A program made the position numbers and the translations under genes. The notes below the pieces were generated by a model. It was not told the origin of the DNA and made no database searches. It saw only the letters and a program-made list of their open reading frames with translations. 64,000 nucleotides of DNA from Gammaproteobacteria bacterium UBA5078 (lineage in GTDB: Bacteria > Pseudomonadota > Gammaproteobacteria > Pseudomonadales > Pseudohongiellaceae). The stretch covers positions 26,756 through 90,755 of the forward strand of contig DIAM01000016.1 of the NCBI GenBank assembly GCA_002416505.1, written 5' to 3'. The first letter of the stretch is position 1, and each line of letters opens with the position of its first letter. This document shows, piece by piece, positions 51,890 to 61,411 of the stretch.

Positions 51890-53158
51890 TCATGGCTGCG
51901 CTGTACTAAGCGCAGCCACGACGCGTCGGGCACTTACCACGCCATCCTCATGAAAGCCCTTGCCCCACCAGGCGCCACAGAACCATGTGCGGCGCTGACC
52001 GTTTATCGCCTCCCAACGCTCCTGTGCCTCCACGCCACTATGTGTGAATATCGGATGGGCATAGTCGAAGCGGCCCAGTACGTGCTCTGGCGCGATGTCT
52101 GCCGAATTATTCAGAGTGACACAGAAACGTTCTTTCGCTTCGATGCCCATTAGTCGATTCATGTCATAGGTCACTTTTGGCAATAGATTCTCGCCACCCT
52201 CCGTAAGCCTATAATTCCAGCTAGCCCATGCGCGTCGATTGCGTGGTAGTTGTCCAATGTCGGTATGCAACACCACCTCGTTGACTTGATAGCGAATCGC
52301 CTCGAGGGTATCGCGCTCTGCTGCGTTCATATCCGTCAAGAGTCTCAGGCTCTGATCGCTATGACAGGCGAGGATGACGTGATCGAAGCGTTCGTTGCCC
52401 GCCGAGGTGCACACCTGCACTTGGTCTTCGAAGCGCTCCACCCCGAGCACGGGTGTAGACAGACGAATGCGGTCCTTAAAGCCCGCGCTAAGCGGCGCGA
52501 TGTATTGCGAAGAACCCCCGACGATGGTGCGCCATTTTGGTCGATTACTGACACTGAGTAGTCCGTGACGATACATGAAGGGCAACATGAAACGCATTGG
52601 GAAATCGAGCATCTGCGCAAAGGGAGTCGACCAGATGGCCGAGGCCATGGGGATAAGATAGAAATCGCGGAAGCCTTTGCTTAGACGGTACTTCTTTACG
52701 TAATCGCGCAGGGTAATGTGATGGTCGATGTGGCCGTTCTCGACGTCTGCTATGGCTATCTTATTGAAACGGACGATATCCAGCAGCAAGTTGATATACG
52801 AAGGCGATAGCAGATTACGGCGTTGCGCGAATAGGCCATTGAGCAGATCGAGACGCCCATCCACGCCGGCGAATTCGAGACCCGTGCGCTCACAACTGAC
52901 GCTGAAACTCATATCCGATTGACGCGATTCAACCCCAAGCTCGTCCATTAATTCTATGAACTTAGGATAGGTCCAGTCATTGAAAACGATAAAACCTGTG
53001 TCGATGCTATGGGCACGCCCGCCTACCTCGACATCGATAGTGGCGGTATGGCCACCGAGCCTATCCTCGGCTTCGAAAAGCGTAATGTCGTGAGTCTTGT
53101 GGAGATAGTAGGCTGCGGTGAGCCCGGAGATGCCCGAACCGATGATGGCGATTTTCAA
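51890..53158 (-). CDS. FAD-dependent oxidoreductase (amine-oxidase fold)
   Basis: A 422-residue flavoprotein with the dinucleotide fold IAIIGSGISGLTAAYYL (4-20), RLGGHTATI and an FAD-contact C-terminal segment FHEDGVVSARRVVAAL. It resembles the NAD/FAD-binding proteins that usually sit beside DUF1365 and cyclopropane-fatty-acid-synthase genes, but those partners are absent here. The reaction is unknown; lipid or carotenoid modification are possibilities. It converges with the regulator gene, eight bases apart. Confidence 0.88.
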   Translation of the reverse strand: MKIAIIGSGISGLTAAYYLHKTHDITLFEAEDRLGGHTATIDVEVGGRAHSIDTGFIVFNDWTYPKFIELMDELGVESRQSDMSFSVSCERTGLEFAGVDGRLDLLNGLFAQRRNLLSPSYINLLLDIVRFNKIAIADVENGHIDHHITLRDYVKKYRLSKGFRDFYLIPMASAIWSTPFAQMLDFPMRFMLPFMYRHGLLSVSNRPKWRTIVGGSSQYIAPLSAGFKDRIRLSTPVLGVERFEDQVQVCTSAGNERFDHVILACHSDQSLRLLTDMNAAERDTLEAIRYQVNEVVLHTDIGQLPRNRRAWASWNYRLTEGGENLLPKVTYDMNRLMGIEAKERFCVTLNNSADIAPEHVLGRFDYAHPIFTHSGVEAQERWEAINGQRRTWFCGAWWGKGFHEDGVVSARRVVAALSTAQP

Positions 53159-53186
53159 GCGTGGCTCCTTGTAGTGAATTCGAGAT

Positions 53187-53233
53187 AAAAAAATGCGCTG
53201 CTACCTTATATATTACGGGGTAGCAGCGCATTT
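53187..53233 (-). terminator. Intrinsic terminator of the acyl-CoA dehydrogenase transcript
   Basis: AAATGCGCTGCTACC and GGTAGCAGCGCATTT form a 15-pair stem with a 13-base loop, followed on the minus strand by a seven-base T run. It is upstream of the FAD oxidoreductase gene. Confidence 0.92.
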
Positions 53234-53268
53234 GGATTATCCGGCAGCGGGCTAGCGCCCGCGACCCT

Positions 53269-54489
53269 CTAGGACTTGTATTTGGCCAACTCTTTGCGCG
53301 CTATAACGCGGCGATGAACCTCGTCCGGGCCATCGGCCAGCCTTAGAGTGCGTTGACCTGTCCACAGCGCCGCCAAGGGGAAGTCTTGTGAGACCCCTGC
53401 CGCGCCATGCATTTGAATCGCGCGATCAATCACCCTGAGTGCCATATTCGGCACCGCAACCTTGATCTGTGAGATGGCATCGCGTGCGGCCTTATTGCCG
53501 ATGGTATCCATCAACCAAGCAGCCTTAAAGACTAGGAGACGGCACATCTCGATCTCGATGCGGCTGTCGGCTATCACATCGTAATTGCCGCCGAGTTCTG
53601 CGAGGGGTTTGCCAAAGGCCTCGCGGCTCACCGAGCGCTCGCAGAGCAGCTGCAACGCCTTCTCGGCAGCGCCAATTGAGCGCATACAATGGTGGATACG
53701 GCCTGGGCCTAGACGCCCTTGCGATATCTCGAAACCACGCCCCCTGCCTAGAATGATATTGCTCTTAGGGACGCGCACATTCGAGAAACGAATATGCATA
53801 TGGCCATGGGGAGCGTCATCGCGACCGAACACCTCCATGGGGCGCAACACATCGACTCCGGGGGTATCGATGGGCACTAGAATCTGGGATTGACGGCTGT
53901 GTTTCGGAGCACCTGGATCGGTGATCACCATGACGATCATGATCTTGCAGCGTTTATCACCCGCACCGGAGATATAGAACTTCTCGCCGTTGATGACCCA
54001 CTCGTCGCCATCGAGCACTGCCGAGGTCGATATATTCGTGGCATCGGAGGACGCCACGTTGGGCTCTGTCATCGCGAAGGCGGAGCGAATCTTGCCCTCT
54101 AGCAGCGGCTTGAGCCACTGCTCTTTCTGTTCATCGGAACCATAGCGCTCCAAGACTTCCATATTACCCGTGTCGGGCGCGCTGCAATTGAAAGACTCCG
54201 AGGCGAGTCGGCTGCGGCCCATGATCTCGGCGAGATGGGCATACTCTAGGTTGCTAATGCCGGCACCGCCCTGACTCTTGGGGAGGAAGAAGTTCCACAG
54301 ACCCAGCGCTCGGGCTTTCGCCTTCAACCCTTCCAGAATCTCGTCCTGTCGCGGCGTGTGGGACCAGCGATCTCCGACCGATACTTCCTCGTGGTATTCA
54401 TTCTCTACCGCAGCCACATCCACTTCTACGAACTGTCGAATCTTCTCGCGAATCTCGACCATCTCGCTAGATAAGCCCAAGTCCATCAT
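53269..54489 (-). CDS. Acyl-CoA dehydrogenase (ACAD10/11-like)
   Basis: A 406-residue FAD enzyme that oxidises acyl-CoA to 2-enoyl-CoA, giving electrons to ETF. Family segments are FAMTEPNVASSDATNI, DKRCKIMIVMV and QMHGAAGVSQDFPLA. The N-terminus (SSEMVEIREKIRQFVEVDVAAVENEYHEE) resembles the ACAD10/11 subgroup. The ATG at 54489 is chosen because AGAGG lies eight bases upstream; the GTG at 54507 would put this site inside the gene. It is followed by a strong terminator. Substrate chain length cannot be inferred. Confidence 0.92.
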   Translation of the reverse strand: MMDLGLSSEMVEIREKIRQFVEVDVAAVENEYHEEVSVGDRWSHTPRQDEILEGLKAKARALGLWNFFLPKSQGGAGISNLEYAHLAEIMGRSRLASESFNCSAPDTGNMEVLERYGSDEQKEQWLKPLLEGKIRSAFAMTEPNVASSDATNISTSAVLDGDEWVINGEKFYISGAGDKRCKIMIVMVITDPGAPKHSRQSQILVPIDTPGVDVLRPMEVFGRDDAPHGHMHIRFSNVRVPKSNIILGRGRGFEISQGRLGPGRIHHCMRSIGAAEKALQLLCERSVSREAFGKPLAELGGNYDVIADSRIEIEMCRLLVFKAAWLMDTIGNKAARDAISQIKVAVPNMALRVIDRAIQMHGAAGVSQDFPLAALWTGQRTLRLADGPDEVHRRVIARKELAKYKS

Positions 54490-54543
54490 ATTGATATCCT
54501 CTGGCACGCCAATGCGTGACTCTCATGTAATTCGGTGTCTAGC

Positions 54544-55308
54544 TTAGCTAGCAATGGTACCGCCGCCATCGACGACGATAGTCTGTCCGGTAGTGAAACT
54601 ACCCGCAGAAGAAGCAAGATAGATGGCCGCGCCAGCGATCTCGTCGGGCTCGCCGATGCGGCGGAGTGGATAGGTTGAGACCGTTGCCGCATAAGTCTCT
54701 GGATTCTCCCACAGTGCCTTGGCGAAATCGGTACGCACCAAGCCAGGCGCGATGCAGTTTACGCGGACGTTCTTCGGCCCCCATTCGACCGCCAGATTGC
54801 GCGCCAATTGCATGTCGGCGGCCTTGGAGATGCCATAGGCCCCCAGAACTTTACTGCCTTTCAAACCCGCGATTGACGAGACGATGACCACTGCTCCACC
54901 GCCCTTCTCTGCCATCGCTGGAATGACCAGCTGGCAGAGACGGTGGGCACTGCCGATATTGGCATTCATGATCTTATCGAATGCCTCGTCGGGAATGTCC
55001 TGCGACGAACCGTAGTGCGGATTCAATGCCGCGTTGCAAACCAGAATATCGATCGCACCGAGCTGGGCAACGGTCTTCTCAACCAGATTGCGCAACTGCT
55101 CTTTGTAATTGATATTGCAGGCGATTGCGACGGCATGCCCCCCTCCAGCATTGATCTGCGCGGCGACTTCATCACAGGCATCCTGATTCCTGCTCGAGAT
55201 CACCACGCGGGCCCCCGCCTCAGCCATACGGCTCGCGATTGCCAAACCAATGCCTTTCGTGGAGCCCGTTATCAATGCTACTTTCCCTGTTAGATCGAAT
55301 AGGCTCAC
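54544..55308 (-). CDS. SDR-family NAD(P)-dependent oxidoreductase
   Basis: A 254-residue classical short-chain dehydrogenase: TGSTKGIG cofactor motif (14-21), CNAALN, Ser144-Ser145 and Tyr158-x3-Lys162 (AYGISK). The start is GTG at 55308, with GGGAGGGG six bases upstream; the longer frame begins with TTG and has no site. The substrate is unknown; 3-hydroxyacyl-CoA or 3-oxoacyl-ACP are possibilities because an acyl-CoA dehydrogenase gene follows 54 bases downstream. Confidence 0.9.
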   Translation of the reverse strand: MSLFDLTGKVALITGSTKGIGLAIASRMAEAGARVVISSRNQDACDEVAAQINAGGGHAVAIACNINYKEQLRNLVEKTVAQLGAIDILVCNAALNPHYGSSQDIPDEAFDKIMNANIGSAHRLCQLVIPAMAEKGGGAVVIVSSIAGLKGSKVLGAYGISKAADMQLARNLAVEWGPKNVRVNCIAPGLVRTDFAKALWENPETYAATVSTYPLRRIGEPDEIAGAAIYLASSAGSFTTGQTIVVDGGGTIAS

Positions 55309-55427
55309 TTTGCTCCCCTCCCTTTCCTCAATCATTCTTTTCAATAGGCTATATTCATGCAGTGAATATAACCACTAACCATTATCATAAATTAGCAAGA
55401 ATCGCGTTGGATGGACAAGCCTTTTGT

Positions 55428-56264
55428 TTACTCCGCCATCCAATCACGCCTGCCCTTGCTCAGATGAGTCCCGCCATCCAAGGGGATGACGGCGCCATTC
55501 ACATAGGCCCCCGCTCGAGAACACAGGAACGCCAGTATTCCCACGATATCCTCTGGGGTCCCGATCCTGCCCATGGGACAGTCGTCCTCTATATCCTTGC
55601 GGAAATTATCCAGCACATAGTCCGTCATCTTCGACTCGAAGAAGCCCGGCGCTATCGCGTTGACGGTAATGCCTTGAGGCCCTAATTCCACCGCTAGGGT
55701 GCGGGTCAGATGATGCAGGGCCGCCTTGCTAGCGGAGTAGGCAAAGGTCGGCACGCGCTGGACCACGGGCACCTGCAGCCCATCCATAGAGCCGATATTG
55801 ATGACCCGCGCAGGCGACTCGCTCGTCGCCGCACTGCGTAGCGCCGAGTAGAGGTCTCTGGTCAAGCCAAACACACTGCTCACATTCGTCCTCATAAGCT
55901 TGTCGAACGCGGCATCGGGATAGTCTTCCAAGGGCGCACCCCAATTGCTGCCCGCATTGTTGATCAGGATTGCCAGACCCTGCGGCGCCTGCGCCGCAAT
56001 CCTGCTCACCAAGTCTGCCCGTTGCTGCGCATCGTTGATGTCGGCCGCAATCCCTATGCAGTCCCCGAACCGGGCTAAGGATGCTGCCGCGTCGGCGCAG
56101 CGCTGCGCGTTGCGTGAGGCGATAAACACCCGGGCGCCATTGCGCAATAGGCCCTGGGCCATCATGAGGCCGATGCCACTGGACCCTCCCGTGACCAACG
56201 CGGTCTTGCCACGCAATGAGAACAGCGCATCGATCGACAGCGTTGTAGTGTCTTCGTCCGGCAT
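55428..56264 (-). CDS. SDR-family NAD(P)-dependent oxidoreductase
   Basis: A 278-residue classical SDR with TGGSSGIG (25-32), NNAGSN, Ser159 and Tyr176-x3-Lys180 (YSASK). GGGAGAGG stands a few bases before the ATG. It is about 120 bases upstream of the other SDR on the same strand; the two and the acyl-CoA dehydrogenase may form one unit for lipid or alcohol oxidation. They are clearly distinct proteins, not a recent duplication. Confidence 0.88.
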   Translation of the reverse strand: MPDEDTTTLSIDALFSLRGKTALVTGGSSGIGLMMAQGLLRNGARVFIASRNAQRCADAAASLARFGDCIGIAADINDAQQRADLVSRIAAQAPQGLAILINNAGSNWGAPLEDYPDAAFDKLMRTNVSSVFGLTRDLYSALRSAATSESPARVINIGSMDGLQVPVVQRVPTFAYSASKAALHHLTRTLAVELGPQGITVNAIAPGFFESKMTDYVLDNFRKDIEDDCPMGRIGTPEDIVGILAFLCSRAGAYVNGAVIPLDGGTHLSKGRRDWMAE

Positions 56265-56374
56265 AGCACCCTCTCCCGTTAATATCGTTCGATATGAGCA
56301 GGATCATAGCACCCCGCAAGGCCCTGCACAGCTGCGCGCGGGCGCCACAGAGCCCGAAACGCTAGACGCAGAAC

Positions 56375-56398
56375 CGTTATATATGAAATGATATAGCG
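56375..56398. promoter_or_regulatory. ModE-type operator upstream of modABC
   Basis: CGTTATAT (56375-56382), eight bases, then ATATAGCG (56391-56398): an 8-8-8 inverted repeat almost identical in layout to the E. coli ModE site before modA. It is 32 bases before the modA ATG, where molybdate-bound ModE would block transcription. No modE is in the window. Confidence 0.85.
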
Positions 56399-56429
56399 CT
56401 CTATACACACGCCGTTCGGGAAACGATCG

Positions 56430-57215
56430 ATGAACACTCTTTTCTCGCGAATATGGTTCGCCGCGCTCGCCTGTAGTTGTGCCATCGCCAGCGGCCAAGC
56501 CCTCGCTCAACGCACGACCGTCGCCGCCGCATCCGACCTGCAATTCGCGCTCGAGGCGCTGCGCACGCAATTCCAACAAGAAAGTGGCAAATCGATACAG
56601 GTGGTCTATGGTTCTTCGGGAAATTTCTATCGCCAGATTCGCGAGGGAGCTCCGTTCCAGATGTTCCTTTCCGCAGACGAATCTTACGTTCAGCAACTAG
56701 TAGAGGCAGGGCTCACGGAGGATGAGGGCGCACTATACGCATTAGGTCGTATCGTCATCATCGCGCCCCATGGCTCCAGACTAAAGGCGGACGCACAATT
56801 GCAAGACCTAGGTGCGGCCCTAGCTGCGGGTCGCATCGCGCGTTTCGCTATCGCCAATCCAGAACACGCACCCTATGGTGAACGCGCCGAGGAGGCCCTC
56901 CGTCATGCCGGTCTATGGGACGCACTGCAGGGCAAATTGGTGCTAGGTGAGAACGTCTCCCAAGCCGCGCAGTTTGCTACCTCGGGCAATGCACAAGGCG
57001 GCATCATTGCTTACTCATTAGCCCTGTCTCCGAACGTTTCAGCACTCGGTGAGTTCGCCCTGATCCCGCAGCACTGGCATCAGCCGCTGCGCCAGCGCAT
57101 GGTGCTATTGAATACGGCGAACGCGGACGTTAGAGACTTCTATGCCTATCTGCAGAGCGCCCCCGCCCGGGAGATAATGCAGCGCTATGGCTTCGCACTC
57201 CCCGAAGATCGATAA
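56430..57215 (+). CDS. modA: Molybdate ABC transporter, substrate-binding protein
   Basis: A 261-residue periplasmic oxyanion-binding protein with Sec signal ending QALAQ. The binding residues are expected in AASDLQFAL and YGSSGNFYRQI near the start, and in NPEHAPYGERAEEAL, all as in ModA. It delivers molybdate or tungstate to ModB. It is first gene of modABC, with modB starting ten bases after its stop. Confidence 0.93.
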   Translation: MNTLFSRIWFAALACSCAIASGQALAQRTTVAAASDLQFALEALRTQFQQESGKSIQVVYGSSGNFYRQIREGAPFQMFLSADESYVQQLVEAGLTEDEGALYALGRIVIIAPHGSRLKADAQLQDLGAALAAGRIARFAIANPEHAPYGERAEEALRHAGLWDALQGKLVLGENVSQAAQFATSGNAQGGIIAYSLALSPNVSALGEFALIPQHWHQPLRQRMVLLNTANADVRDFYAYLQSAPAREIMQRYGFALPEDR

Positions 57216-57225
57216 GGTTGAAGAT

Positions 57226-57900
57226 ATGGATTGGTCCGCATTAAAGCTTTCTCTCGAACTGTCATTCTGGACGATGCTGATCCTCCTGCCAGTGGGCATC
57301 TTCTTGGGACGTCACTTAGCGTGGACCCAATTCCGTAGCAAGAGTGTAGTAGAGGCTCTGCTGACGCTCCCCTTAGTTTTGCCACCCACGGTACTGGGCT
57401 TCTACCTGCTCGTGGCCATGGGCGCCAGGTCACCCATTGGTCAGGCATACGAGTCTGTGTTCGGTCAGCAATTAAGTTTCTCATTCGCGGGCCTGTTGGT
57501 CGCCTCACTGATTTTCAATCTTCCCTTCGCCATTCAACCCATGCAGCGCGCCTTCGAGGCGATCCCTCAAGAGGTGCGCGAGGCGGCACGCTGCTGCGGC
57601 CTGTCACCCTGGCGAATCCTAGGACGCATCGAACTGCCGCTGGCATGGCCCGGCATCCTCTCCGCACTGGTGCTGACCTTCGCTCACACGCTGGGGGAGT
57701 TCGGCGTAGTCCTGATGGTCGGTGGCAGCATTCCGGGGGAGACCCGCACCATCGCTATCTCTATCTATGATCGCGTGCAGGCCTTCGATAACCAGGCCGC
57801 CGCCACGATGTCCGCCGTACTCCTGATCATCTCTCTGGCCGCGATCAGCCTGTCTTATTTCGCGACCTCGCGCCTCGGCAAGAGGCACGAACATGTCTGA
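57226..57900 (+). CDS. modB: Molybdate ABC transporter, permease
   Basis: A 224-residue inner-membrane permease with about six spans and the EAA loop around EAARCCGLSPWRILGRIELPLAWPG. The family start (SLELSFWTMLILLPVGI) and LTLPLVLPPTVLGFYLL are typical. The start is ATG 57226; the longer frame overlaps the end of modA. Its stop overlaps the start of modC. Confidence 0.93.
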   Translation: MDWSALKLSLELSFWTMLILLPVGIFLGRHLAWTQFRSKSVVEALLTLPLVLPPTVLGFYLLVAMGARSPIGQAYESVFGQQLSFSFAGLLVASLIFNLPFAIQPMQRAFEAIPQEVREAARCCGLSPWRILGRIELPLAWPGILSALVLTFAHTLGEFGVVLMVGGSIPGETRTIAISIYDRVQAFDNQAAATMSAVLLIISLAAISLSYFATSRLGKRHEHV

Positions 57901-58984
57901 TGGCCTCCACCTGAGCCTGACACAAGACAGCCCTATCCCCTTGGCCGCGCAGATACATTGCGCTCCGGGCGAAGTGCTCGCCTTAGTCGGCCCTTCGGGC
58001 AGTGGCAAATCGACTCTGCTGCGCAGCATCGCCGGTTTATACCGACCGAAGTCGGGGCAGATTCGCTGCGCGGGAGAGGTGTGGTTCGACAGCGCACGCG
58101 GCATCAATATGCCCACCGCGGCGCGCCGTGTCGGCATGGTTTTTCAGAATTTCGCGCTCTTTCCCCACCTAAGTGCGCTGGACAATATTGCGGAGGCGAT
58201 GCTCGATTATCCCAAGGCTGAACGCCAAGAACGCGCCCGCTCCTGGCTAGATCGCGTGCATCTTGCCGGACTCGACAAGCGCCTCCCTCGGCAATTGTCC
58301 GGCGGTCAACAGCAAAGAGTTGCCGTCGCCAGAGCGCTGGCCCGCGAACCGAAGGTATTACTCCTGGACGAGCCGTTCTCGGCGGTCGATAGAAGCACGC
58401 GCGAGTCTCTCTATCATGAGCTCGCGGAACTGCGGCAAGTACTAAACATGCCGGTAATACTAGTGACTCACGATCTCGATGAGGCGACTCTATTGGCAGA
58501 TCGCATGAGCATTCTCAACGTCGGCAAGACACTGCAGACCGCCTCGCCCGATCAACTTCTCGCGGCGCCTAAGAGTGCCGAGGTCGCCAAGCTGATGGGG
58601 ATGCGCAATGTCTTTACTGGAACAGTTGTACGACACGAGCCAAGCCACTCCGTCATCGCATGGGGCGAGCACAAACTACGGGTGCGGCTGCACGCGGACT
58701 TCGAGGCCGGGACCGAGATTTTCTGGGCGATGCCCACTGCGGGGGTGTTGTTAATGCCGTCGCGCTCGCGCGAGTCGGAGACGCTGGACAATGAGATCCC
58801 GGTACGGATCGTCACGATGTTGGCGCTGGGAGAGCAGTACCGCGTGACACTGCAGGTTGGGGCGGATCGCGTCACTATGAACGTGCCAAGACATATCGCA
58901 CAACGCTACGCCTTGGCAGAGGATCAACAACTTAGTGTGCGACTGCGTGGAGAGACAGTCCACCTTATGCCCATCGAGGCTTAG
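57893..58984 (+). CDS. modC: Molybdate ABC transporter, ATP-binding protein
   Basis: A 363-residue ATPase with Walker A GPSGSGKST (33-41), LSGGQQQRVAV, VLLLDEPFSAVD and the His loop VTHDLDE. The C-terminal 120 residues include the TOBE/Mop-type domain (VRIVTMLALGEQYRVTLQVG) typical of ModC. ATG overlaps the modB stop by eight bases. With the ModE box, this is a complete molybdate uptake unit. Confidence 0.93.
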   Translation: MSDGLHLSLTQDSPIPLAAQIHCAPGEVLALVGPSGSGKSTLLRSIAGLYRPKSGQIRCAGEVWFDSARGINMPTAARRVGMVFQNFALFPHLSALDNIAEAMLDYPKAERQERARSWLDRVHLAGLDKRLPRQLSGGQQQRVAVARALAREPKVLLLDEPFSAVDRSTRESLYHELAELRQVLNMPVILVTHDLDEATLLADRMSILNVGKTLQTASPDQLLAAPKSAEVAKLMGMRNVFTGTVVRHEPSHSVIAWGEHKLRVRLHADFEAGTEIFWAMPTAGVLLMPSRSRESETLDNEIPVRIVTMLALGEQYRVTLQVGADRVTMNVPRHIAQRYALAEDQQLSVRLRGETVHLMPIEA

Positions 58985-59010
58985 CCTCTAGCAACACAAG
59001 GTGGAACACT

Positions 59011-60027
59011 TCACTCTTCGGCGACTTTCACTAATTGCTTGCCGAAATTCTTGCCACGCAGCAAGCCTCTGAACAACTCCGGCGCATTCTCTAGGCCTTC
59101 GCCGATCGATTCACGATACTTGACACGGCCTTCCTTAACCCATTGACCCAGTTGCTTGGTTGCCTCCGGCCAACGCTCTACCCATTCGCCGACGAGGAAG
59201 AACCGATGCTCTGGCGCCTGCGGCAAATCCTTGAAAATCTGGAATGGCGTGACGACCTTAGTAATATCTTCGGCGTTGTAGCTGGAGACATATCCGCAAA
59301 TGGGCACTCTGGCGCCTTTGTTCAGCAAGGGTGCGACAGCCTGGGCGACCTCGCCACCAACATTCTCGAAATAAATATCGATCCCTTTAGGACAGGCTTT
59401 GCGCAGCGCTTCGGCGAGGTTACCCGCCTTGTAGTCGATGCACTCATCGAAGCCAAGCTCTTCCTTGACATAGCGGCACTTCGCCTCGCCACCGGCGATA
59501 CCGATAACGCGCAAGCCTAGAATCTTCGCCACCTGGCCGACGACCGAGCCCACCGCACCGGATGCGGCGGCGACCACTAGCGTCTCGCCCGCCTGCGGCT
59601 TGCCTAGCTCTTGCAGGCCGAAGAATGCGGTACGACCGGGCATGCCGACCACGCCTAGATGCGCGGAGAGCGTGCCATTGTTTAGGTCGACCTTCATCAG
59701 CCCTGGACCGCTGTCGTCGGTCACTATAACGCTCTGCCAGCCGCGATGTGCCGTCACATAATCGCCCACTTTATACAGGGACGATTTTGACTCTATGATG
59801 ACGCCAGCACTCTCGCCATTGATGACCTCACCAATCTGCAAGGGATTAGCATAGGACTTCACATCGTTCATGCGGCCGCGCATATAGGGGTCTAGCGATA
59901 GCCAGAGTACTTTGATGCGAATCTGGCCGTCTTGGAGAGCCGGTGACTCTTCGGTAATAAATTCGAAACAACTGTCATCGGGTTCCCCGACTGGCCGTTT
60001 GGCCAATACCACGCGAGTATTCTTCAT
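59011..60027 (-). CDS. Zinc-independent NADP-dependent MDR reductase (CurA/leukotriene B4 DH type)
   Basis: A 338-residue medium-chain reductase without zinc ligands. Landmarks are SLDPYMRGRM, GEVINGESAGVI, AAASGAVGSVVGQVAKILG (NADP site) and FENVGGEV. Relatives reduce enones and curcumin, or act on prostaglandins in animals. The start is ATG 60027, with AGGGGG six bases upstream; the longer frame lacks a site. Confidence 0.92.
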   Translation of the reverse strand: MKNTRVVLAKRPVGEPDDSCFEFITEESPALQDGQIRIKVLWLSLDPYMRGRMNDVKSYANPLQIGEVINGESAGVIIESKSSLYKVGDYVTAHRGWQSVIVTDDSGPGLMKVDLNNGTLSAHLGVVGMPGRTAFFGLQELGKPQAGETLVVAAASGAVGSVVGQVAKILGLRVIGIAGGEAKCRYVKEELGFDECIDYKAGNLAEALRKACPKGIDIYFENVGGEVAQAVAPLLNKGARVPICGYVSSYNAEDITKVVTPFQIFKDLPQAPEHRFFLVGEWVERWPEATKQLGQWVKEGRVKYRESIGEGLENAPELFRGLLRGKNFGKQLVKVAEE

Positions 60028-60102
60028 AAATTCCCCCTTACTCGAAGTCATACATGTATAAAACGAAGACGCATACTAGCGCATGAATCGCGCACTTCAC
60101 AG

Positions 60103-61326
60103 TCAGGCACTCTTAGCCGTGCGCAATTGACCATACGCGGCTTGTAACTGTGTTAGTGCACCGCACAGAAGCCCTATAGCTTCGTCTACTTCCTGCTCAC
60201 TGACCAGGAGGCTAGGGATCAATCGCAACACTCCATTGCGCGTTGGCGTCACGATGAGCCCTCTATCCAGACAGGAGGATGTTAACGCCGCCACTTGCAC
60301 ATCGGAATGCATCTGGATGCCAATCAATAGGCCACTGCCCCTAAGCACGCGAACTTGCTCTGGGTACAGGGACGGCAAGTTTTCTAGGCGCTGCAATATC
60401 AACGCGCCCATCGCGTGTGCGCGGGCTGCGATCTTATTGCTTTGTAAAAAATCCAAGACAGTCTCGGCGACCGCGCAGCCGAGCGGATTGCCGCAAAAGG
60501 TCCCGCCGTGATCGCCCTTGTGTATTCCCGCCGCCACGGCATCGCTTACCGCAAAGGCGGCGAAAGGAAAGCCCGCAGCTATGCCTTTACCCATGGTCAG
60601 AATATCGGGACTCACTCCGGCAGCATCCACAGCGAAAAAACTTCCTGTGCGACAAAAACCAGTCTGCACTTCATCGGCGATGAACAGGGCGCCATGCTCT
60701 GCGCAGAGACGCGACAGATCTTGCAGATAACCCGGTGGCGGCATCTGCACGCCTCCCTCACCCTGCACGGGCTCGATAATGACGGCGGCAACCCGATCAT
60801 TCATTAACGCCCCTAGCGCCTCGACGTCGCCGAAAGGTGCGAACACATTGCTCGGCACTATCGGCAAGTAGCGCGCTGCATTCTCTCGCCCTCCGGACAG
60901 GGACAGGGTACTCAGGGTCCTACCATGAAAAGAGCCCGACACGGCGATGACGATCGGCCGCCCAGTGACCTTACGCGCCAGCTTTACCGCTGCGTCGTTC
61001 GCCTCCGCGCCGCTATTAGCGAAGAAAACTCGGTGCAAACCTTTAGGCAGCACGTCCTGCAACTTCGCTAGCAAGCGTGAGCGCACAGGCGAGTAAGTGA
61101 AACCCGAATTGGGGTTCTGCATCAACTTGGCCGCCTGAGTCGCAATGGCGTTGACGATGAGCGGATGGGAATGACCGAGTGCCGTCACGCCCCAGCCGGA
61201 GGTAAAGTCCAGATAGCGGCGACCATCCTCGTCCCAGACATAGCTGCCTAGTCCGCGCTCGATCGCGATCTGTTGTTTATTGCACACTGTCAGTCCGAGA
61301 CTATCTTCGATTGCAATGGTATTCAT
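60103..61326 (-). CDS. argD: Class III aminotransferase, ArgD (acetylornithine) type
   Basis: A 407-residue PLP enzyme of the acetylornithine/ornithine group. PLP-binding lysine is Lys247 (ILTMGKGIA), with Asp218 (FIADEVQTG) and the HGRTL segment (134-138). NSGAEANDAAVKLAR and EPVQGEGGV are typical. It would make N-acetylornithine from the semialdehyde in arginine synthesis. The start is the second ATG (61326), with GGAG six bases upstream; the first at 61338 has none. Upstream lies a terminator and a leader peptide with an Arg run, which supports arginine as its regulator, but other class III activities cannot be ruled out from sequence alone. Confidence 0.8.
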   Translation of the reverse strand: MNTIAIEDSLGLTVCNKQQIAIERGLGSYVWDEDGRRYLDFTSGWGVTALGHSHPLIVNAIATQAAKLMQNPNSGFTYSPVRSRLLAKLQDVLPKGLHRVFFANSGAEANDAAVKLARKVTGRPIVIAVSGSFHGRTLSTLSLSGGRENAARYLPIVPSNVFAPFGDVEALGALMNDRVAAVIIEPVQGEGGVQMPPPGYLQDLSRLCAEHGALFIADEVQTGFCRTGSFFAVDAAGVSPDILTMGKGIAAGFPFAAFAVSDAVAAGIHKGDHGGTFCGNPLGCAVAETVLDFLQSNKIAARAHAMGALILQRLENLPSLYPEQVRVLRGSGLLIGIQMHSDVQVAALTSSCLDRGLIVTPTRNGVLRLIPSLLVSEQEVDEAIGLLCGALTQLQAAYGQLRTAKSA

Positions 61327-61350
61327 GGGTGGCTCCATCTTTTTTCAAGG

Positions 61351-61391
61351 TAAAAAAAAACCTCCAGGGTGCGGGACGCCTGGAGGTTTTT
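61351..61391 (-). terminator. Intrinsic terminator/attenuator ahead of argD
   Basis: CCTCCAGG (61386-61379) and CCTGGAGG (61368-61361) pair around a ten-base loop; flanking A and T runs extend the stem. On the minus strand a nine-base T tract follows. It stands between the leader ORF and argD, where a simple end-of-gene terminator has no reason to be. Confidence 0.92.
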
Positions 61392-61411
61392 CGTTCTGGG
61401 TTCTGTTGAAC

